The notes beneath the pieces are model-generated. The model saw only the letters and a program-made list of their open reading frames with translations, was not told the DNA's origin and made no database searches. From the NCBI GenBank assembly GCA_963691755.1, contig OY829366.1, positions 2,666,001-2,730,000 on the forward strand: a stretch of DNA of 64,000 nt, read 5' to 3'. The position numbers were made by a program, and so were the translations under genes. Shown in pieces: positions 35,772 through 44,437 of this stretch. The stretch is from Dinoroseobacter sp013215265 (GTDB lineage: Bacteria > Pseudomonadota > Alphaproteobacteria > Rhodobacterales > Rhodobacteraceae). Each line of letters starts with the position of its first letter. Position 1 is the stretch's first letter.

Positions 35772-37121
35772 ATGTTCAAGAAAATCCTGATTGCCAACCG
35801 GGGCGAGATCGCGCTTCGGGTCATCCGGGCCGCGCGCGAGATGGGCCTGGCAACCGTCGCTGTCCATTCTACGGCTGACAGTGACGCGATGCATGTGCGG
35901 ATGGCGGACGAATCTGTCTGCATCGGTCCGCCCCCCGGAACAGAAAGCTACCTGTCGATACCTGCTATAATTTCGGCTTGCGAAATAACAGGCGCTGAAG
36001 CCATCCACCCCGGCTATGGGTTCCTGTCCGAGAATGCCCAATTCGTGGAGATCGTGGAAAGCCATGGCCTGAAGTTTATTGGCCCCTCGGCAGATCACAT
36101 CAATATGATGGGTGACAAGATCACTGCTAAGGACACTATGAAGACGCTCGGCGTGCCTTGCGTGCCCGGATCTGATGGCGGCGTGCCTGATCTTGATACT
36201 GCCAAAAAAGTTGGGGCCGAGATCGGCTTTCCGCTGATCGTGAAAGCCACGGCGGGTGGCGGTGGTCGTGGGATGAAGCTTGCCAAAACGCCCGCGGATC
36301 TGGAAACGGCCTTTATGACCGCACGGTCCGAGGCAAAGTCGGCATTCGGCAACGACGAGGTCTATCTTGAGCGCTATCTGGGCGCCCCCCGTCATATCGA
36401 AGTCCAAGTCTTTGGTGACGGCAAGGGCAATGCCGTGCATCTGGGAGAGCGCGATTGCTCTCTGCAGCGTCGCCACCAGAAGGTCTTTGAAGAAGCACCC
36501 GGTCCTGCAATTGATGTGGCCACACGTGCGGAGATCGGCGCGACCTGTGCGAAAGCGGTTGCAGAGATCGGCTACGAAGGTGCTGGCACGATCGAGTTTC
36601 TCTATGAGAATGGCGAGTTCTTCTTCATCGAGATGAACACCCGTTTACAGGTAGAACACCCAGTGACCGAAGCGATTTTCGGTGTCGATCTTGTCAAAGA
36701 ACAGATCAAGGTCGCCGCTGGCGAGCCTATGTCTTTCAAGCAAGACGACCTTGAGGTCGGGGGACACGCGATCGAGGTCCGGATCAATGCCGAAACCTTC
36801 CCAGGATTTGCCCCACGCCCGGGCAAGATCACGCAGTACCATGCCCCTGGTGGTCTTGGGGTGCGGATGGATAGTGCATTGTATGATGGCTACTCAATCC
36901 CACCCTATTATGACAGCCTGATCGCAAAACTGATCGTCCATGCACCAGACCGTCCAGCCGCCCTTGCCCGACTGAGCCGCGCACTCGGCGAATTGATCGT
37001 TGACGGGGTCGAAACCACCGTGCCGCTATTCCATGCGCTCTTACAGGAAGACGCGGTTCTGAGCGGGGATTACAACATCCACTGGCTCGAAGGTTGGCTT
37101 GACGGGCAAGACGGCAGTTAG
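35772..37121 (+). CDS. accC: Biotin carboxylase subunit of acetyl-CoA carboxylase
   Basis: A 449-residue ATP-grasp enzyme that carboxylates biotin on AccB, the first step of fatty acid synthesis. It begins FKKILIANRGEIALRVIRA, has HPGYGFLSENAQF, the glycine-rich ATP loop GGGGRGMK near residue 165, EMNTRLQVEHPVTE near the active site and the C-terminal IPPYYDSLIAKLI. Length equals E. coli AccC. Downstream aat is 16 bases away and probably co-transcribed. Confidence 0.98.
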   Translation: MFKKILIANRGEIALRVIRAAREMGLATVAVHSTADSDAMHVRMADESVCIGPPPGTESYLSIPAIISACEITGAEAIHPGYGFLSENAQFVEIVESHGLKFIGPSADHINMMGDKITAKDTMKTLGVPCVPGSDGGVPDLDTAKKVGAEIGFPLIVKATAGGGGRGMKLAKTPADLETAFMTARSEAKSAFGNDEVYLERYLGAPRHIEVQVFGDGKGNAVHLGERDCSLQRRHQKVFEEAPGPAIDVATRAEIGATCAKAVAEIGYEGAGTIEFLYENGEFFFIEMNTRLQVEHPVTEAIFGVDLVKEQIKVAAGEPMSFKQDDLEVGGHAIEVRINAETFPGFAPRPGKITQYHAPGGLGVRMDSALYDGYSIPPYYDSLIAKLIVHAPDRPAALARLSRALGELIVDGVETTVPLFHALLQEDAVLSGDYNIHWLEGWLDGQDGS

Positions 37122-37137
37122 CACGTTCAACCCCTGA

Positions 37138-37764
37138 ATGGTTGAGCTTTCCGCAGAACTTCTATTGCGTGCCTACGCCATCGGGGTGTTTCCGATGGCG
37201 CAGGACCGGGCCTCTGACGTGGTGCATTGGATTGACCCCCACATGCGAGGTGTCATTCCACTGGATCGGTTTCACGTTTCACGCAGCCTAAAGAAGTCAC
37301 TACTCCGAGCGGATTACACAGTTCACTTGAACCGGGATTTCAGGCGATGCGTGACAGCTTGCGCAGACCGTGAGGAAACCTGGATCAATGATGAAATCGC
37401 CCAAGCTTATGACGCGCTTCATGCCCGCGGATACGCGCATTCGGTTGAAATCTGGGACGAAAACCAGATGGTTGGTGGTGTTTACGGTGTCGCTTTGGGC
37501 GCAGCCTTTTTTGGCGAAAGCATGTTTTCACGGCGCCGGGATGGGTCCAAGCTTGCGCTCGCTTGGTTGGTTGCAAGACTTCGCAATGGTGGCTTCACGC
37601 TATTTGACACCCAGTTCCAAACCGATCACCTGCGCAGCCTAGGCGCCATACAAATCTCAAGAGATGAATACCACAAACAACTGGAGCACGCGCTCTCAGA
37701 GACAGCGCGTATAGACACCATGCCCCAGACGTATACCGCCGAGACTTTGTTCAGGGGATCTTAG
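37138..37764 (+). CDS. aat: Leucyl/phenylalanyl-tRNA--protein transferase
   Basis: A 208-residue N-degron enzyme that adds Leu or Phe to proteins starting with Arg or Lys, sending them to ClpS-ClpAP. Family marks are LLLRAYAIGVFPMAQ, WIDPHMRGVIPLDRFHVSRSL, the central GGVYGVALGAAFFGESMFS and FDTQFQTDHLRSLG. Length is normal. It lies behind accBC, an order I know from Rhodobacteraceae, and its last 4 bases overlap the convergent DUF2155 gene. Confidence 0.96.
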   Translation: MVELSAELLLRAYAIGVFPMAQDRASDVVHWIDPHMRGVIPLDRFHVSRSLKKSLLRADYTVHLNRDFRRCVTACADREETWINDEIAQAYDALHARGYAHSVEIWDENQMVGGVYGVALGAAFFGESMFSRRRDGSKLALAWLVARLRNGGFTLFDTQFQTDHLRSLGAIQISRDEYHKQLEHALSETARIDTMPQTYTAETLFRGS

Positions 37765-38411
37765 CGATTTGGACGTGGGCGAGGAACCAGCGATGACTCT
37801 ACTGCTCCTTGTGGCCGCTCAGCGTCTTCCGCCTCGGCCAATGGATCGCCTTCCTCAGCGATGACATCACCCGGTTCGACCGGTTCTGCGCCAGACACGC
37901 AACGCAACGCCCAGACATCATATCTTGGATGATCCAGCGCATTTAAAGCAGGCGAAGACGCCACCATCCACCCTGAGAATATCTCGCCCGCATCAACTTC
38001 CTCGAGTGCAAGCAGCATGAAGGCATCAGAGGTTGGGTTTTCCGTCGGATACCGGCACTCTTCTACCTTGACTGTTATCCGACCAACGGCTTGGCTTTCG
38101 CCTGCCTCTAAAGCGACATCCGTAACCTTGCCTGTGAGCTTGTCCAAAACGCGGACGCTGCCAGCAAGAGCGTCGCTGACGGATGTTTCCTGTTCAAACG
38201 TCTGAAAGTCTTCGTCGTCCAAGACCCGCAATTCATTTCCGTCCGCATCGAGTGTTTCCAGAGAAACGCCATCATTTTCTGGGACTTGCAAAGAAATACT
38301 CGGCTGATCTTCCAAGTCTTCAAGCGGCACAATCACGATCTCTTGCGCGACAATCCACGAAGGGGCGCACGCCAGAAATATCGCGGCAAAAGAAGATCGC
38401 AGATCCATCAT
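37761..38411 (-). CDS. DUF2155 periplasmic protein
   Basis: A 216-residue exported protein: a Sec signal peptide at residues 1-22 (FAAIFLACAPSWIVAQ), an acidic, poorly ordered region to about residue 85, then the DUF2155 domain (VRVLDKLTGKVTDVAL, VEECRYPTENPTSDAFMLL, FSGWMVASSPALNALDHPRYDVWALRC) and an acidic, proline-rich tail. Two cysteines could form a disulfide. Function unknown; the family sits beside mlaD in Rhodobacteraceae, which suggests a cell-envelope role. The ATG overlaps the mlaD stop (ATGA), so the two are coupled. Confidence 0.9.
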   Translation of the reverse strand: MMDLRSSFAAIFLACAPSWIVAQEIVIVPLEDLEDQPSISLQVPENDGVSLETLDADGNELRVLDDEDFQTFEQETSVSDALAGSVRVLDKLTGKVTDVALEAGESQAVGRITVKVEECRYPTENPTSDAFMLLALEEVDAGEIFSGWMVASSPALNALDHPRYDVWALRCVSGAEPVEPGDVIAEEGDPLAEAEDAERPQGAVESSLVPRPRPNR

Positions 38412-38866
38412 TCGGACGCGCTTTGCGACACAAACCGAAGCAGCAATGTGATCAGGCTTACCGACCCTTGGGTTTCGGCAAAGCTGTCACCGGGTTCCAA
38501 CGCAAACGGTGATCCCCCGGGTAAAACTTCCACAAAATTGCCGCCAAGGAGGCCTTCGGAACTGATCGCTAAAATGCTGTCATCGGGTATTTCGACGCCT
38601 CCCGACATGGCCAAGACCGTATCGGCCCGAAACGTTTCAGGATTAAGCGAGATGTCAGACACTGTCCCGATCTTTACTCCGGCGAGCCGCACGTCCGTGC
38701 CCGCACTGACCCCGTCCGCCACGCGGAAACTCGCCTTTAATGGGTAGTCTGCACTTCCGCCAGCAGATCCAAACCCGGTGACTTGGGAGACATAAAATAA
38801 AAAGCCAACAGCAACGGCCAGGACCAGCCCGCCGGTTACGACCTCGGTTGTTGAATGCTGCGACAT
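38408..38866 (-). CDS. mlaD: MlaD-like MCE lipid-transport protein
   Basis: A 152-residue MCE-domain protein anchored by one N-terminal helix (TGGLVLAVAVGFLFYVSQV). The MCE core reads PLKASFRVADGVSAGTDVRLAGVKIGTV, followed by LAISSEGLLGGNFVEVLPGG, the usual hexamer-forming lipoprotein-like domain that moves phospholipids between membranes. Length fits MlaD rather than the longer PqiB or LetB. mlaE, mlaF, mlaB and mlaC are not in the window. Co-transcribed with the DUF2155 gene. Confidence 0.93.
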   Translation of the reverse strand: MSQHSTTEVVTGGLVLAVAVGFLFYVSQVTGFGSAGGSADYPLKASFRVADGVSAGTDVRLAGVKIGTVSDISLNPETFRADTVLAMSGGVEIPDDSILAISSEGLLGGNFVEVLPGGSPFALEPGDSFAETQGSVSLITLLLRFVSQSASE

Positions 38867-38967
38867 CTACCCTGCCTCACCCAGTTTTGGGACATTTGCA
38901 TTTGTGATGCCCTGCGATGTCGCTCAGTGCAAGCTTTGGCTTTAGCTCAAACGACGCCAGATCGTGC

Positions 38968-39345
38968 TTATTCCGGGCTCCACGCCTCGTAATCACTGCG
39001 ATCAGCAGGTTGCGCACGGCGCAATGACCCTGCCGGAACATAGGCAGCCGCCGTTCCGGTCAAGTTCATTTCATGGGGTTTTTCCCAGTCCTTGTGCGAA
39101 AGCGGTGCTTTGGAAGGTGGTTCATCCCATGTGTGGTGCAACCAGCCATGCCACTCTGCGTTCACACGGGAGGCTTCCGCTTCACCCGAAAAGATAACCC
39201 AGCGCTTCTTGCCGTCTTTGCTCTGGTAATAGACATTGCCGAGCTCATCCTCGCCAACGCGTACGCCTTTGCGCCACGTCATCAGCTGGGTGCCAAGGGT
39301 TTGCCCATGCCACCAAGTCACTGCACGTTTAATGATTCCGGCCAT
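38968..39345 (-). CDS. NADH:ubiquinone oxidoreductase accessory subunit NDUFA12
   Basis: A 125-residue homologue of the mitochondrial complex I subunit NDUFA12 (B17.2), an accessory part found in alphaproteobacterial complex I. It starts at ATG 39345 (MAGIIKRAVTWWHG) and holds the family segments GTQLMTWRKGVRVGEDELGNVYYQ, RWVIFSG and EWHGWLHHTWDEPPS. A longer upstream frame exists but adds unrelated residues. The main nuo operon is elsewhere. It precedes mlaD on the same strand by about 100 bases. Confidence 0.93.
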   Translation of the reverse strand: MAGIIKRAVTWWHGQTLGTQLMTWRKGVRVGEDELGNVYYQSKDGKKRWVIFSGEAEASRVNAEWHGWLHHTWDEPPSKAPLSHKDWEKPHEMNLTGTAAAYVPAGSLRRAQPADRSDYEAWSPE

Positions 39346-39734
39346 GTCTCTCTCCGCAGCCCTGACTGACAGTCGTATGCCGCAGTGTTCCGCCAAGGTC
39401 CAGCGCCAGAGGGTCGCGGGAAACAACTATCCAGACGTTTAGCGCTATTCAGTCCAAAGCAGGGAATTGTTCAGACATTTAATATGCTGGCCTACGACCG
39501 GCTGTAAAACCCGCAAACCTAAAGCAACCCTTCCCGGGGGACGCGGGCCATTGCGCAAACGCTTAAAGAAAATGCGGTGTGTTGGAGCTGCCAGCAACGC
39601 CAAACACATCTCTGCGCATAGAACTGACCGACCTGCCCTTGCAGCCCCCGGGGCGCGGACCTACTCTTATCTAGACGCGCGCTTCGCGCTAAAAGATTCA
39701 GCGCACCCCGGTGCCCCCAAGAAGGCGAGACCTA
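39346..39734. other. Divergent promoter region between NDUFA12 and clpP
   Basis: 389 bases without a supported gene. It must carry promoters for both flanking genes. A short GCGCGCTTCGCGC hairpin lies near 39677-39690, about 45 bases before clpP. I looked for a heat-shock sigma32 promoter and found no convincing match. Short frames here have no family content. Confidence 0.5.
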
Positions 39735-40367
39735 ATGCACGATCCGATTGACACCTATATGAACCTCGTCCCCATGGTGGTCGAGCAGACCAGCCGTGGT
39801 GAACGCGCCTACGACATCTTCTCGCGCCTTTTGAAAGAACGCATCGTTTTCCTAAATGGCCCAGTGCATGACGGGATGAGCCAGCTTGTTGTGGCGCAGC
39901 TTTTGCACCTTGAAGCAGAAAACCCAAACAAAGAAATTTCCATGTATATCAACAGCCCAGGCGGTGTTGTGACCTCTGGATTGTCGATCTATGACACCAT
40001 GCAATACATCAAGCCGAAGATCTCGACGCTGGTCATCGGTCAGGCCGCATCCATGGGATCATTGCTGCTGACCGCGGGCGAGCCAGGTATGCGCATGTCT
40101 CTGCCCAACAGCCGCATCATGGTTCACCAACCTTCTGGTGGCTACCAGGGTCAGGCAACAGACATAATGATCCACGCGCAGGAAACCCAAAAGCTGAAAG
40201 ACCGTCTCAACCAGATCTACGTCAAACACACAGGTCAGGATTTCGACACCGTCGTAAACGCACTTGAACGCGACAATTTCATGGATGCTGAAGAGGCCAA
40301 GTCGTGGGGCCTGATCGATGAGATCGTCGAGAACCGCCCAAAGGACGATGACGCATCCGCGTCGTAA
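39735..40367 (+). CDS. clpP: ATP-dependent Clp protease proteolytic subunit
   Basis: A 210-residue serine protease subunit that forms the 14-mer Clp barrel. Catalytic residues are visible: Ser in GQAASMGSLLL near residue 106, His in IMVHQPSGG near 131, and Asp in the DRDN-type segment NALERDNFMDAEEA near 180. Start is ATG 39735 (MHDPIDTYMNLVPMVVEQTSRGERAYD); eight residues upstream in frame are dropped. clpX follows after 218 bases with a hairpin between. Confidence 0.98.
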   Translation: MHDPIDTYMNLVPMVVEQTSRGERAYDIFSRLLKERIVFLNGPVHDGMSQLVVAQLLHLEAENPNKEISMYINSPGGVVTSGLSIYDTMQYIKPKISTLVIGQAASMGSLLLTAGEPGMRMSLPNSRIMVHQPSGGYQGQATDIMIHAQETQKLKDRLNQIYVKHTGQDFDTVVNALERDNFMDAEEAKSWGLIDEIVENRPKDDDASAS

Positions 40368-40381
40368 CGACATGATTGCGG

Positions 40382-40408
40382 GCGGGGCGGTAAGGTCACG
40401 CGCCCCGC
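40382..40408 (+). terminator. Hairpin between clpP and clpX
   Basis: GCGGGGCG (40382-40389) pairs with CGCCCCGC (40401-40408), an 8-bp stem with an 11-base loop. Only TT follows, so read-through into clpX is likely and the hairpin may just attenuate. Confidence 0.6.
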
Positions 40409-40585
40409 TTGCCTCCACCAAAGGACCAAATGGCCATTGCACCCACCATACCGCTGGCCTAGGATTTCCCTTAATCGGCGCATGGCAGGGCATTGGGGCC
40501 TTCGTCACCAGCGCAACACGCTCGCAGGCGCGTTCAAGCCTGCTCCCGGTTCGACCCCGATCGGGACACAGTACGAGGCACGAAG

Positions 40586-41845
40586 ATGGCAAACTCCTCC
40601 GGCGACAGCAAAAACACCCTCTATTGCTCGTTTTGCGGGAAATCGCAGCACGAGGTGCGAAAGCTAATCGCAGGGCCCACAGTATTTATCTGTGATGAAT
40701 GCGTTGAACTCTGCATGGACATCATTCGCGAAGAAACAAAGTCCGCAGGACTGAAATCTTCCGAGGGGGTCCCAAGCCCGCGCGAGATTTGCGACGTTCT
40801 TGACGATTATGTGATCGGACAGATTCATGCCAAGCGCGTGCTCTCGGTCGCTGTGCACAACCACTACAAACGGCTCAATCACGCCGACAAATCCGATATC
40901 GAATTGGCGAAGTCAAACATCCTGCTGATTGGACCGACCGGTTGCGGCAAGACGCTTTTGGCGCAGACACTTGCGCGCATCCTTGATGTGCCCTTCACAA
41001 TGGCCGATGCAACGACCCTCACCGAAGCGGGTTATGTTGGCGAGGATGTCGAGAACATTATTCTAAAGCTGCTTCAGGCGTCTGAATACAATGTCGAGCG
41101 CGCGCAGCGCGGCATCGTCTATATCGACGAGGTTGATAAGATTACTCGGAAGTCTGACAACCCGTCCATCACGCGGGATGTATCCGGTGAAGGCGTGCAG
41201 CAGGCACTTTTGAAGATCATGGAAGGCACTGTTGCATCTGTGCCCCCTCAAGGTGGACGAAAGCATCCGCAGCAGGAATTCCTGCAAGTGGACACCACGA
41301 ACATATTATTTATCTGCGGCGGCGCGTTTGCCGGCCTCGACAAGATCATTGCGCAGCGGGGCAAGGGCTCTGCTATGGGCTTTGGCGCAGAAGTGCGCGC
41401 GCCTGATTCTCGCGGTGTCGGTGAGGTCTTCATGGAACTCGAACCTGAGGATCTGTTGAAATTCGGTCTCATCCCCGAATTTGTCGGTCGCCTGCCTGTT
41501 ATCGCGACCCTGCAAGATCTCGACGAAGATGCACTTGTGACCATTCTCACGGCGCCGAAGAACGCGCTGGTGCGCCAGTATCAGCGCCTGTTTGAGCTCG
41601 AAGATGCGGCGCTGACCTTCACAGACGAAGCGCTACGCGCAATTGCCCGTCGTGCAATTGAACGCAAAACCGGAGCGCGCGGCCTGCGGTCTATCATGGA
41701 AGACATACTGCTTGATACCATGTTCGACCTTCCCTCCATGGACGATGTTGAAGAGGTCGTCGTCAACGATGAAGTTGTCTCGGGTAAGGGCTCGCCACTT
41801 CTTGTGCATTCCGACCGGAAAGAAGAACCGGCGACTGTTGGCTAA
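40586..41845 (+). CDS. clpX: Clp protease ATP-binding subunit ClpX
   Basis: A 419-residue AAA+ unfoldase. The N-terminal zinc domain has CSFCGKSQHEV and ICDECVELC, the four Cys ligands. Then Walker A GPTGCGKT near residue 120, Walker B VYIDEVDKI, and the pore-region and sensor segments NPSITRDVSGEGVQQALLKI and TGARGLRSIMEDILL. The ATG at 40586 is preferred; the long in-frame extension upstream is not part of the family. It works with ClpP upstream. A terminator follows. Confidence 0.98.
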   Translation: MANSSGDSKNTLYCSFCGKSQHEVRKLIAGPTVFICDECVELCMDIIREETKSAGLKSSEGVPSPREICDVLDDYVIGQIHAKRVLSVAVHNHYKRLNHADKSDIELAKSNILLIGPTGCGKTLLAQTLARILDVPFTMADATTLTEAGYVGEDVENIILKLLQASEYNVERAQRGIVYIDEVDKITRKSDNPSITRDVSGEGVQQALLKIMEGTVASVPPQGGRKHPQQEFLQVDTTNILFICGGAFAGLDKIIAQRGKGSAMGFGAEVRAPDSRGVGEVFMELEPEDLLKFGLIPEFVGRLPVIATLQDLDEDALVTILTAPKNALVRQYQRLFELEDAALTFTDEALRAIARRAIERKTGARGLRSIMEDILLDTMFDLPSMDDVEEVVVNDEVVSGKGSPLLVHSDRKEEPATVG

Positions 41846-41871
41846 GACGTCAATTTTTCAAATCAGAAAAC

Positions 41872-41895
41872 GCCCCTGCAGTCGTGGGGGCTTTT
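41872..41895 (+). terminator. Terminator between clpX and the convergent RidA gene
   Basis: GCCCC (41872-41876) pairs with GGGGC (41887-41891), then TTTT; AAAA ahead of the stem at 41867-41870 lets it serve the minus strand too. Stem is short, loop 10 bases. Confidence 0.6.
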
Positions 41896-41900
41896 AGGGG

Positions 41901-42293
41901 TCAAGCACCTGCAGCAAGCAGTTCGATTTCAACCAGAAACTCTGGCCGTGTAAATCCGCTCACGATCATGAGCGTAGACGCAGGCAGGTGTTTCACCTCG
42001 CTCAGCCACGCATCGCGTGCTTTCATATATCCCGCCATGTGCACGCGATCAGTAACAAATGCGCTGATCCGCACCGTATTCTCGCGGGTCATCCCAGCGT
42101 CGCGTAGCACAGCATCGAGATTGGCAAAGCAAAGCCGGGCCTGGGCTTCTGCGCCCTCCGGCGCCACATCATCCGGTCCAATCCCCAATTGCCCGGAAGT
42201 GGCAAGCCACCGTGCGCCTGGCGGGACCTCCACCCCATGTGCATAACGGGCAAAGGGTGGGCGGATATCGGTGGGTGTGTGTGAAATCAACAC
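41901..42293 (-). CDS. RidA/YjgF family enamine-imine deaminase
   Basis: A 130-residue RidA-fold protein. It has the usual order: GARWLATSGQLGIGPDD, QARLCFANLDAVLRDAGMTRENTVRISAFVTDR, and the C-terminal PASTLMIVSGFTRPEFLVEIELLA. The Arg in GFTRPEFLVEIE takes the place of the catalytic Arg in the typical L..PE.LVEIE motif region, so enamine deamination is plausible but not sure. It is convergent with clpX and divergent from the heterocycle operon at 42542. It could clean up a reactive imine from that pathway, but transcription away from it gives only weak support. Confidence 0.85.
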   Translation of the reverse strand: MLISHTPTDIRPPFARYAHGVEVPPGARWLATSGQLGIGPDDVAPEGAEAQARLCFANLDAVLRDAGMTRENTVRISAFVTDRVHMAGYMKARDAWLSEVKHLPASTLMIVSGFTRPEFLVEIELLAAGA

Positions 42294-42364
42294 CTATAAG
42301 TTTCCTTTCAACCGAGTCGTCAGCATGCTGCTGATCCTCTAAGCGAAACGCCATATCGCTTGTT

Positions 42365-42380
42365 TGCGGTTTGTACCGCA
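42365..42380. promoter_or_regulatory. Candidate operator, inverted repeat in RidA/transporter divergent region
   Basis: TGCGGT-TTGT-ACCGCA is a 6-bp inverted repeat with a 4-base spacer, 72 bases before the RidA start and 162 before the binding-protein gene. It is the only clear dyad I see in this 248-base divergent region. No RutR-like box (TTGACCA-NN-TGGTCAA) is present here. The regulator is unknown; chance occurrence cannot be excluded. Confidence 0.35.
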
Positions 42381-42541
42381 CCCAGGCAACGCACAACAAT
42401 TAACCACACCCCACACTATCTGCACGCAAAATAAGCATGTGGCTCGGGTATTGAGAACGAATTGATGTGCTATCTTTCCTCAGAGAGACCGAAAATCCCA
42501 ATCTTGCGCATCACGTGCCGCATCTTCCGAAGGAGGTTTCT

Positions 42542-43534
42542 ATGACCCGCTTACTTCCCTTTTCCGCCCTCGCTGCCCTGATTGCCGCGTCTCCGGCCAT
42601 CGCTGAAAACGAAAAAGTCGTCTTTGGCACGAACTGGCTCGCACAGGCCGAACATGGCGGCTTCTATCAATCGGTTGCCGATGGAACCTATGCTGAATGC
42701 GGACTAGACGTTGAAATCGTCACGGGCGGTCCACAAGTGAACAACCGTGCGCTGATGCTTGCCGGTCGCATCGATTTCCACATGGGTGGTGACATGCTGC
42801 AAGCCTTCAACGCCGTCACAGAAGGTATTCCCGTAGTCGCCGTCGCAGCAAGCTTTCAGAAGCACCCTCAGGTCATCCTCGCCCATCCAGGTGTCGCCGA
42901 CAGCTGGGAAGAACTGAAAGACCTGACCCTCCTGATCGGAGACAATGGCTTTACAAGTTACTACCAGTGGATGGTCGCCGAGCATGGCTTTACCGTCGAA
43001 CAGCGCCAGCCCTATACGTTCAACCCTGCTCCATTTATCGCAGACGATCAGTTGGGCATGCAGGGGTATCTGTCCTCAGAACCCTACGCAGTTGCGAAAG
43101 AGGCCGGGTTCACGCCCAACGTTTTCTTGATCGCAGATGCCGGCTATTCGACCTACGCCACCACCATTGAAACCATGGCTGCCACCATTGAAGAGCGCCC
43201 GGAAGTGGTCAAATGCTTTGTCGAGGGCTCGATCAAAGGTTGGTACAACTACCTTTATGGTGACAACGCTGCTGCGGATGATCTGATCAAGGCCGCAAAC
43301 CCGGACATGACCCAGGACAAAATCGAATTCGCGATCGCCGCAATGCTTGAAAACGGCATCGTCGACTCCGGCGATGCACTGAACCTTGGGATTGGAGCCA
43401 TGACCGAAGAGAAAGTTGCCGGCTTCTTTAACAAGATGGTCGAGGCAGGCGTGATCTCGGGCGATATCGCTTGGGATGCCAGCTTTACCACTGAATTTGT
43501 AAACGCGGGCGTGGGGATGGATCTGAAACCTTAA
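42542..43534 (+). CDS. THI5/NMT1-like ABC transporter substrate-binding protein (cluster A)
   Basis: A 330-residue periplasmic protein with a Sec signal peptide (LLPFSALAALIAASPAIAE). The mature start VVFGTNWLAQAEHGGFYQSVADG matches the THI5/NMT1 fold used by ThiY and by binding proteins for pyrimidines and related ring compounds. GGDMLQAFNAVTEGIPVVAV follows in the usual place. AAGGAGGT, a perfect ribosome site, lies 6 bases before the ATG at 42542; the frame extends upstream but without signal. It heads a nine-gene operon to 50873. Expected ligand: a small N-heterocycle; not provable by sequence. Confidence 0.88.
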   Translation: MTRLLPFSALAALIAASPAIAENEKVVFGTNWLAQAEHGGFYQSVADGTYAECGLDVEIVTGGPQVNNRALMLAGRIDFHMGGDMLQAFNAVTEGIPVVAVAASFQKHPQVILAHPGVADSWEELKDLTLLIGDNGFTSYYQWMVAEHGFTVEQRQPYTFNPAPFIADDQLGMQGYLSSEPYAVAKEAGFTPNVFLIADAGYSTYATTIETMAATIEERPEVVKCFVEGSIKGWYNYLYGDNAAADDLIKAANPDMTQDKIEFAIAAMLENGIVDSGDALNLGIGAMTEEKVAGFFNKMVEAGVISGDIAWDASFTTEFVNAGVGMDLKP

Positions 43535-43553
43535 ACGCTTCAGATCCACTTTT
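43519..43553 (+). terminator. Hairpin over the stop codon of the binding-protein gene
   Basis: GGATCTGAA (43519-43527) and TTCAGATCC (43539-43547) form a 9-bp stem with an 11-base loop that contains the TAA; ACTTTT follows. The ATPase gene starts 98 bases on. Likely a partial terminator that keeps binding-protein levels above those of the rest of the operon. Confidence 0.65.
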
Positions 43554-43651
43554 GTGTCTGGCCGGGTCGCTCTTCAAATTCTCCCTATGCGCCCCGGCCG
43601 GGCACATATTTTTCTTTGACACCACTAGCCAATCGCCACGAGACTGCGCTC

Positions 43652-44437
43652 ATGTCCACATCTCCCGCGCCAATCGGCCAGCGCGCACCCGTGCTGCATA
43701 TGGAAAGCGTCCACAAAGTGTTTGGAGGGCAGGTTGTTGCCCTCAGCGATATGGAATTGCAGGTGAATGAAGGCGACTTCATCTCCCTGTTGGGACCATC
43801 AGGCTGCGGAAAGTCAACCGCGCTTCGCTTGATTGCCGGGTTGCTGCATCCCACACGGGGACGCATCACATGGGGAGGTGGGCAAGGCAGCGGCGATCTG
43901 GGTGTTGTCTTTCAGGAACCCACATTGATGCCCTGGGCAACGGTGGCTCAAAATGTTTGGCTGCCCTATCGATTGCGTGGAAAAACATATAATCACGTCA
44001 AAGACGAAGTTCTTGAGGCCCTTAAGCTTGTTGGTCTAGAGCAATTTCAAAACGCCTATCCGCGTGAGTTGTCGGGCGGCATGAAAATGCGCGTCTCCAT
44101 TGCGCGGGCCCTCGTCACCAGACCGCGTCTTATTCTGATGGACGAGCCTTTTGCAGCGCTCGACGAAATCACCAGGTTTCGCCTAAACAACGACCTGTTA
44201 AATCTCAAAGCCAAGATTGGTTGCACGGTTATCTTTGTAACCCATTCTGTGTTCGAATCTGTGTTTCTGTCCGACCGCATCGTTGTGATGGCAGCACGCC
44301 CCGGCAGGGTCATTCGCGAATTGCAGGTTGATGCGTCCTACCCGCGCGATGAGACGTTCCGAACATCCGCCGAATATGCGGCGCATTGTCGGGCCGCGTC
44401 AGACGCCTTGCATATTGCGATGGGAGAAGCCGCATGA
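43652..44437 (+). CDS. ABC transporter ATPase, nitrate/taurine/pyrimidine type (cluster A)
   Basis: A 261-residue ATPase of the SsuB/TauB/ThiZ group. Walker A is GPSGCGKST, the Q-loop FQEPTLMPWATV, the signature ELSGGMKMRVSIARAL, Walker B LILMDEPFAALDE and the H-loop VTHSVFESVFLSDR. The start is ATG 43652 (MSTSPAPIGQ). Its TGA overlaps the permease ATG (ATGA). It powers import of the ligand bound by the protein at 42542. Confidence 0.93.
   Translation: MSTSPAPIGQRAPVLHMESVHKVFGGQVVALSDMELQVNEGDFISLLGPSGCGKSTALRLIAGLLHPTRGRITWGGGQGSGDLGVVFQEPTLMPWATVAQNVWLPYRLRGKTYNHVKDEVLEALKLVGLEQFQNAYPRELSGGMKMRVSIARALVTRPRLILMDEPFAALDEITRFRLNNDLLNLKAKIGCTVIFVTHSVFESVFLSDRIVVMAARPGRVIRELQVDASYPRDETFRTSAEYAAHCRAASDALHIAMGEAA

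Noticed and set aside
39600..39734. Heat-shock sigma32 promoter ahead of clpP
   Set aside because: A TTGCAG and a CTTATC are present but 22 bases apart, too far for a convincing promoter.
41901..42293. RidA as RutC of an oxidative Rut pathway
   Set aside because: No other rut genes are present and the nearby pathway is the reductive one.
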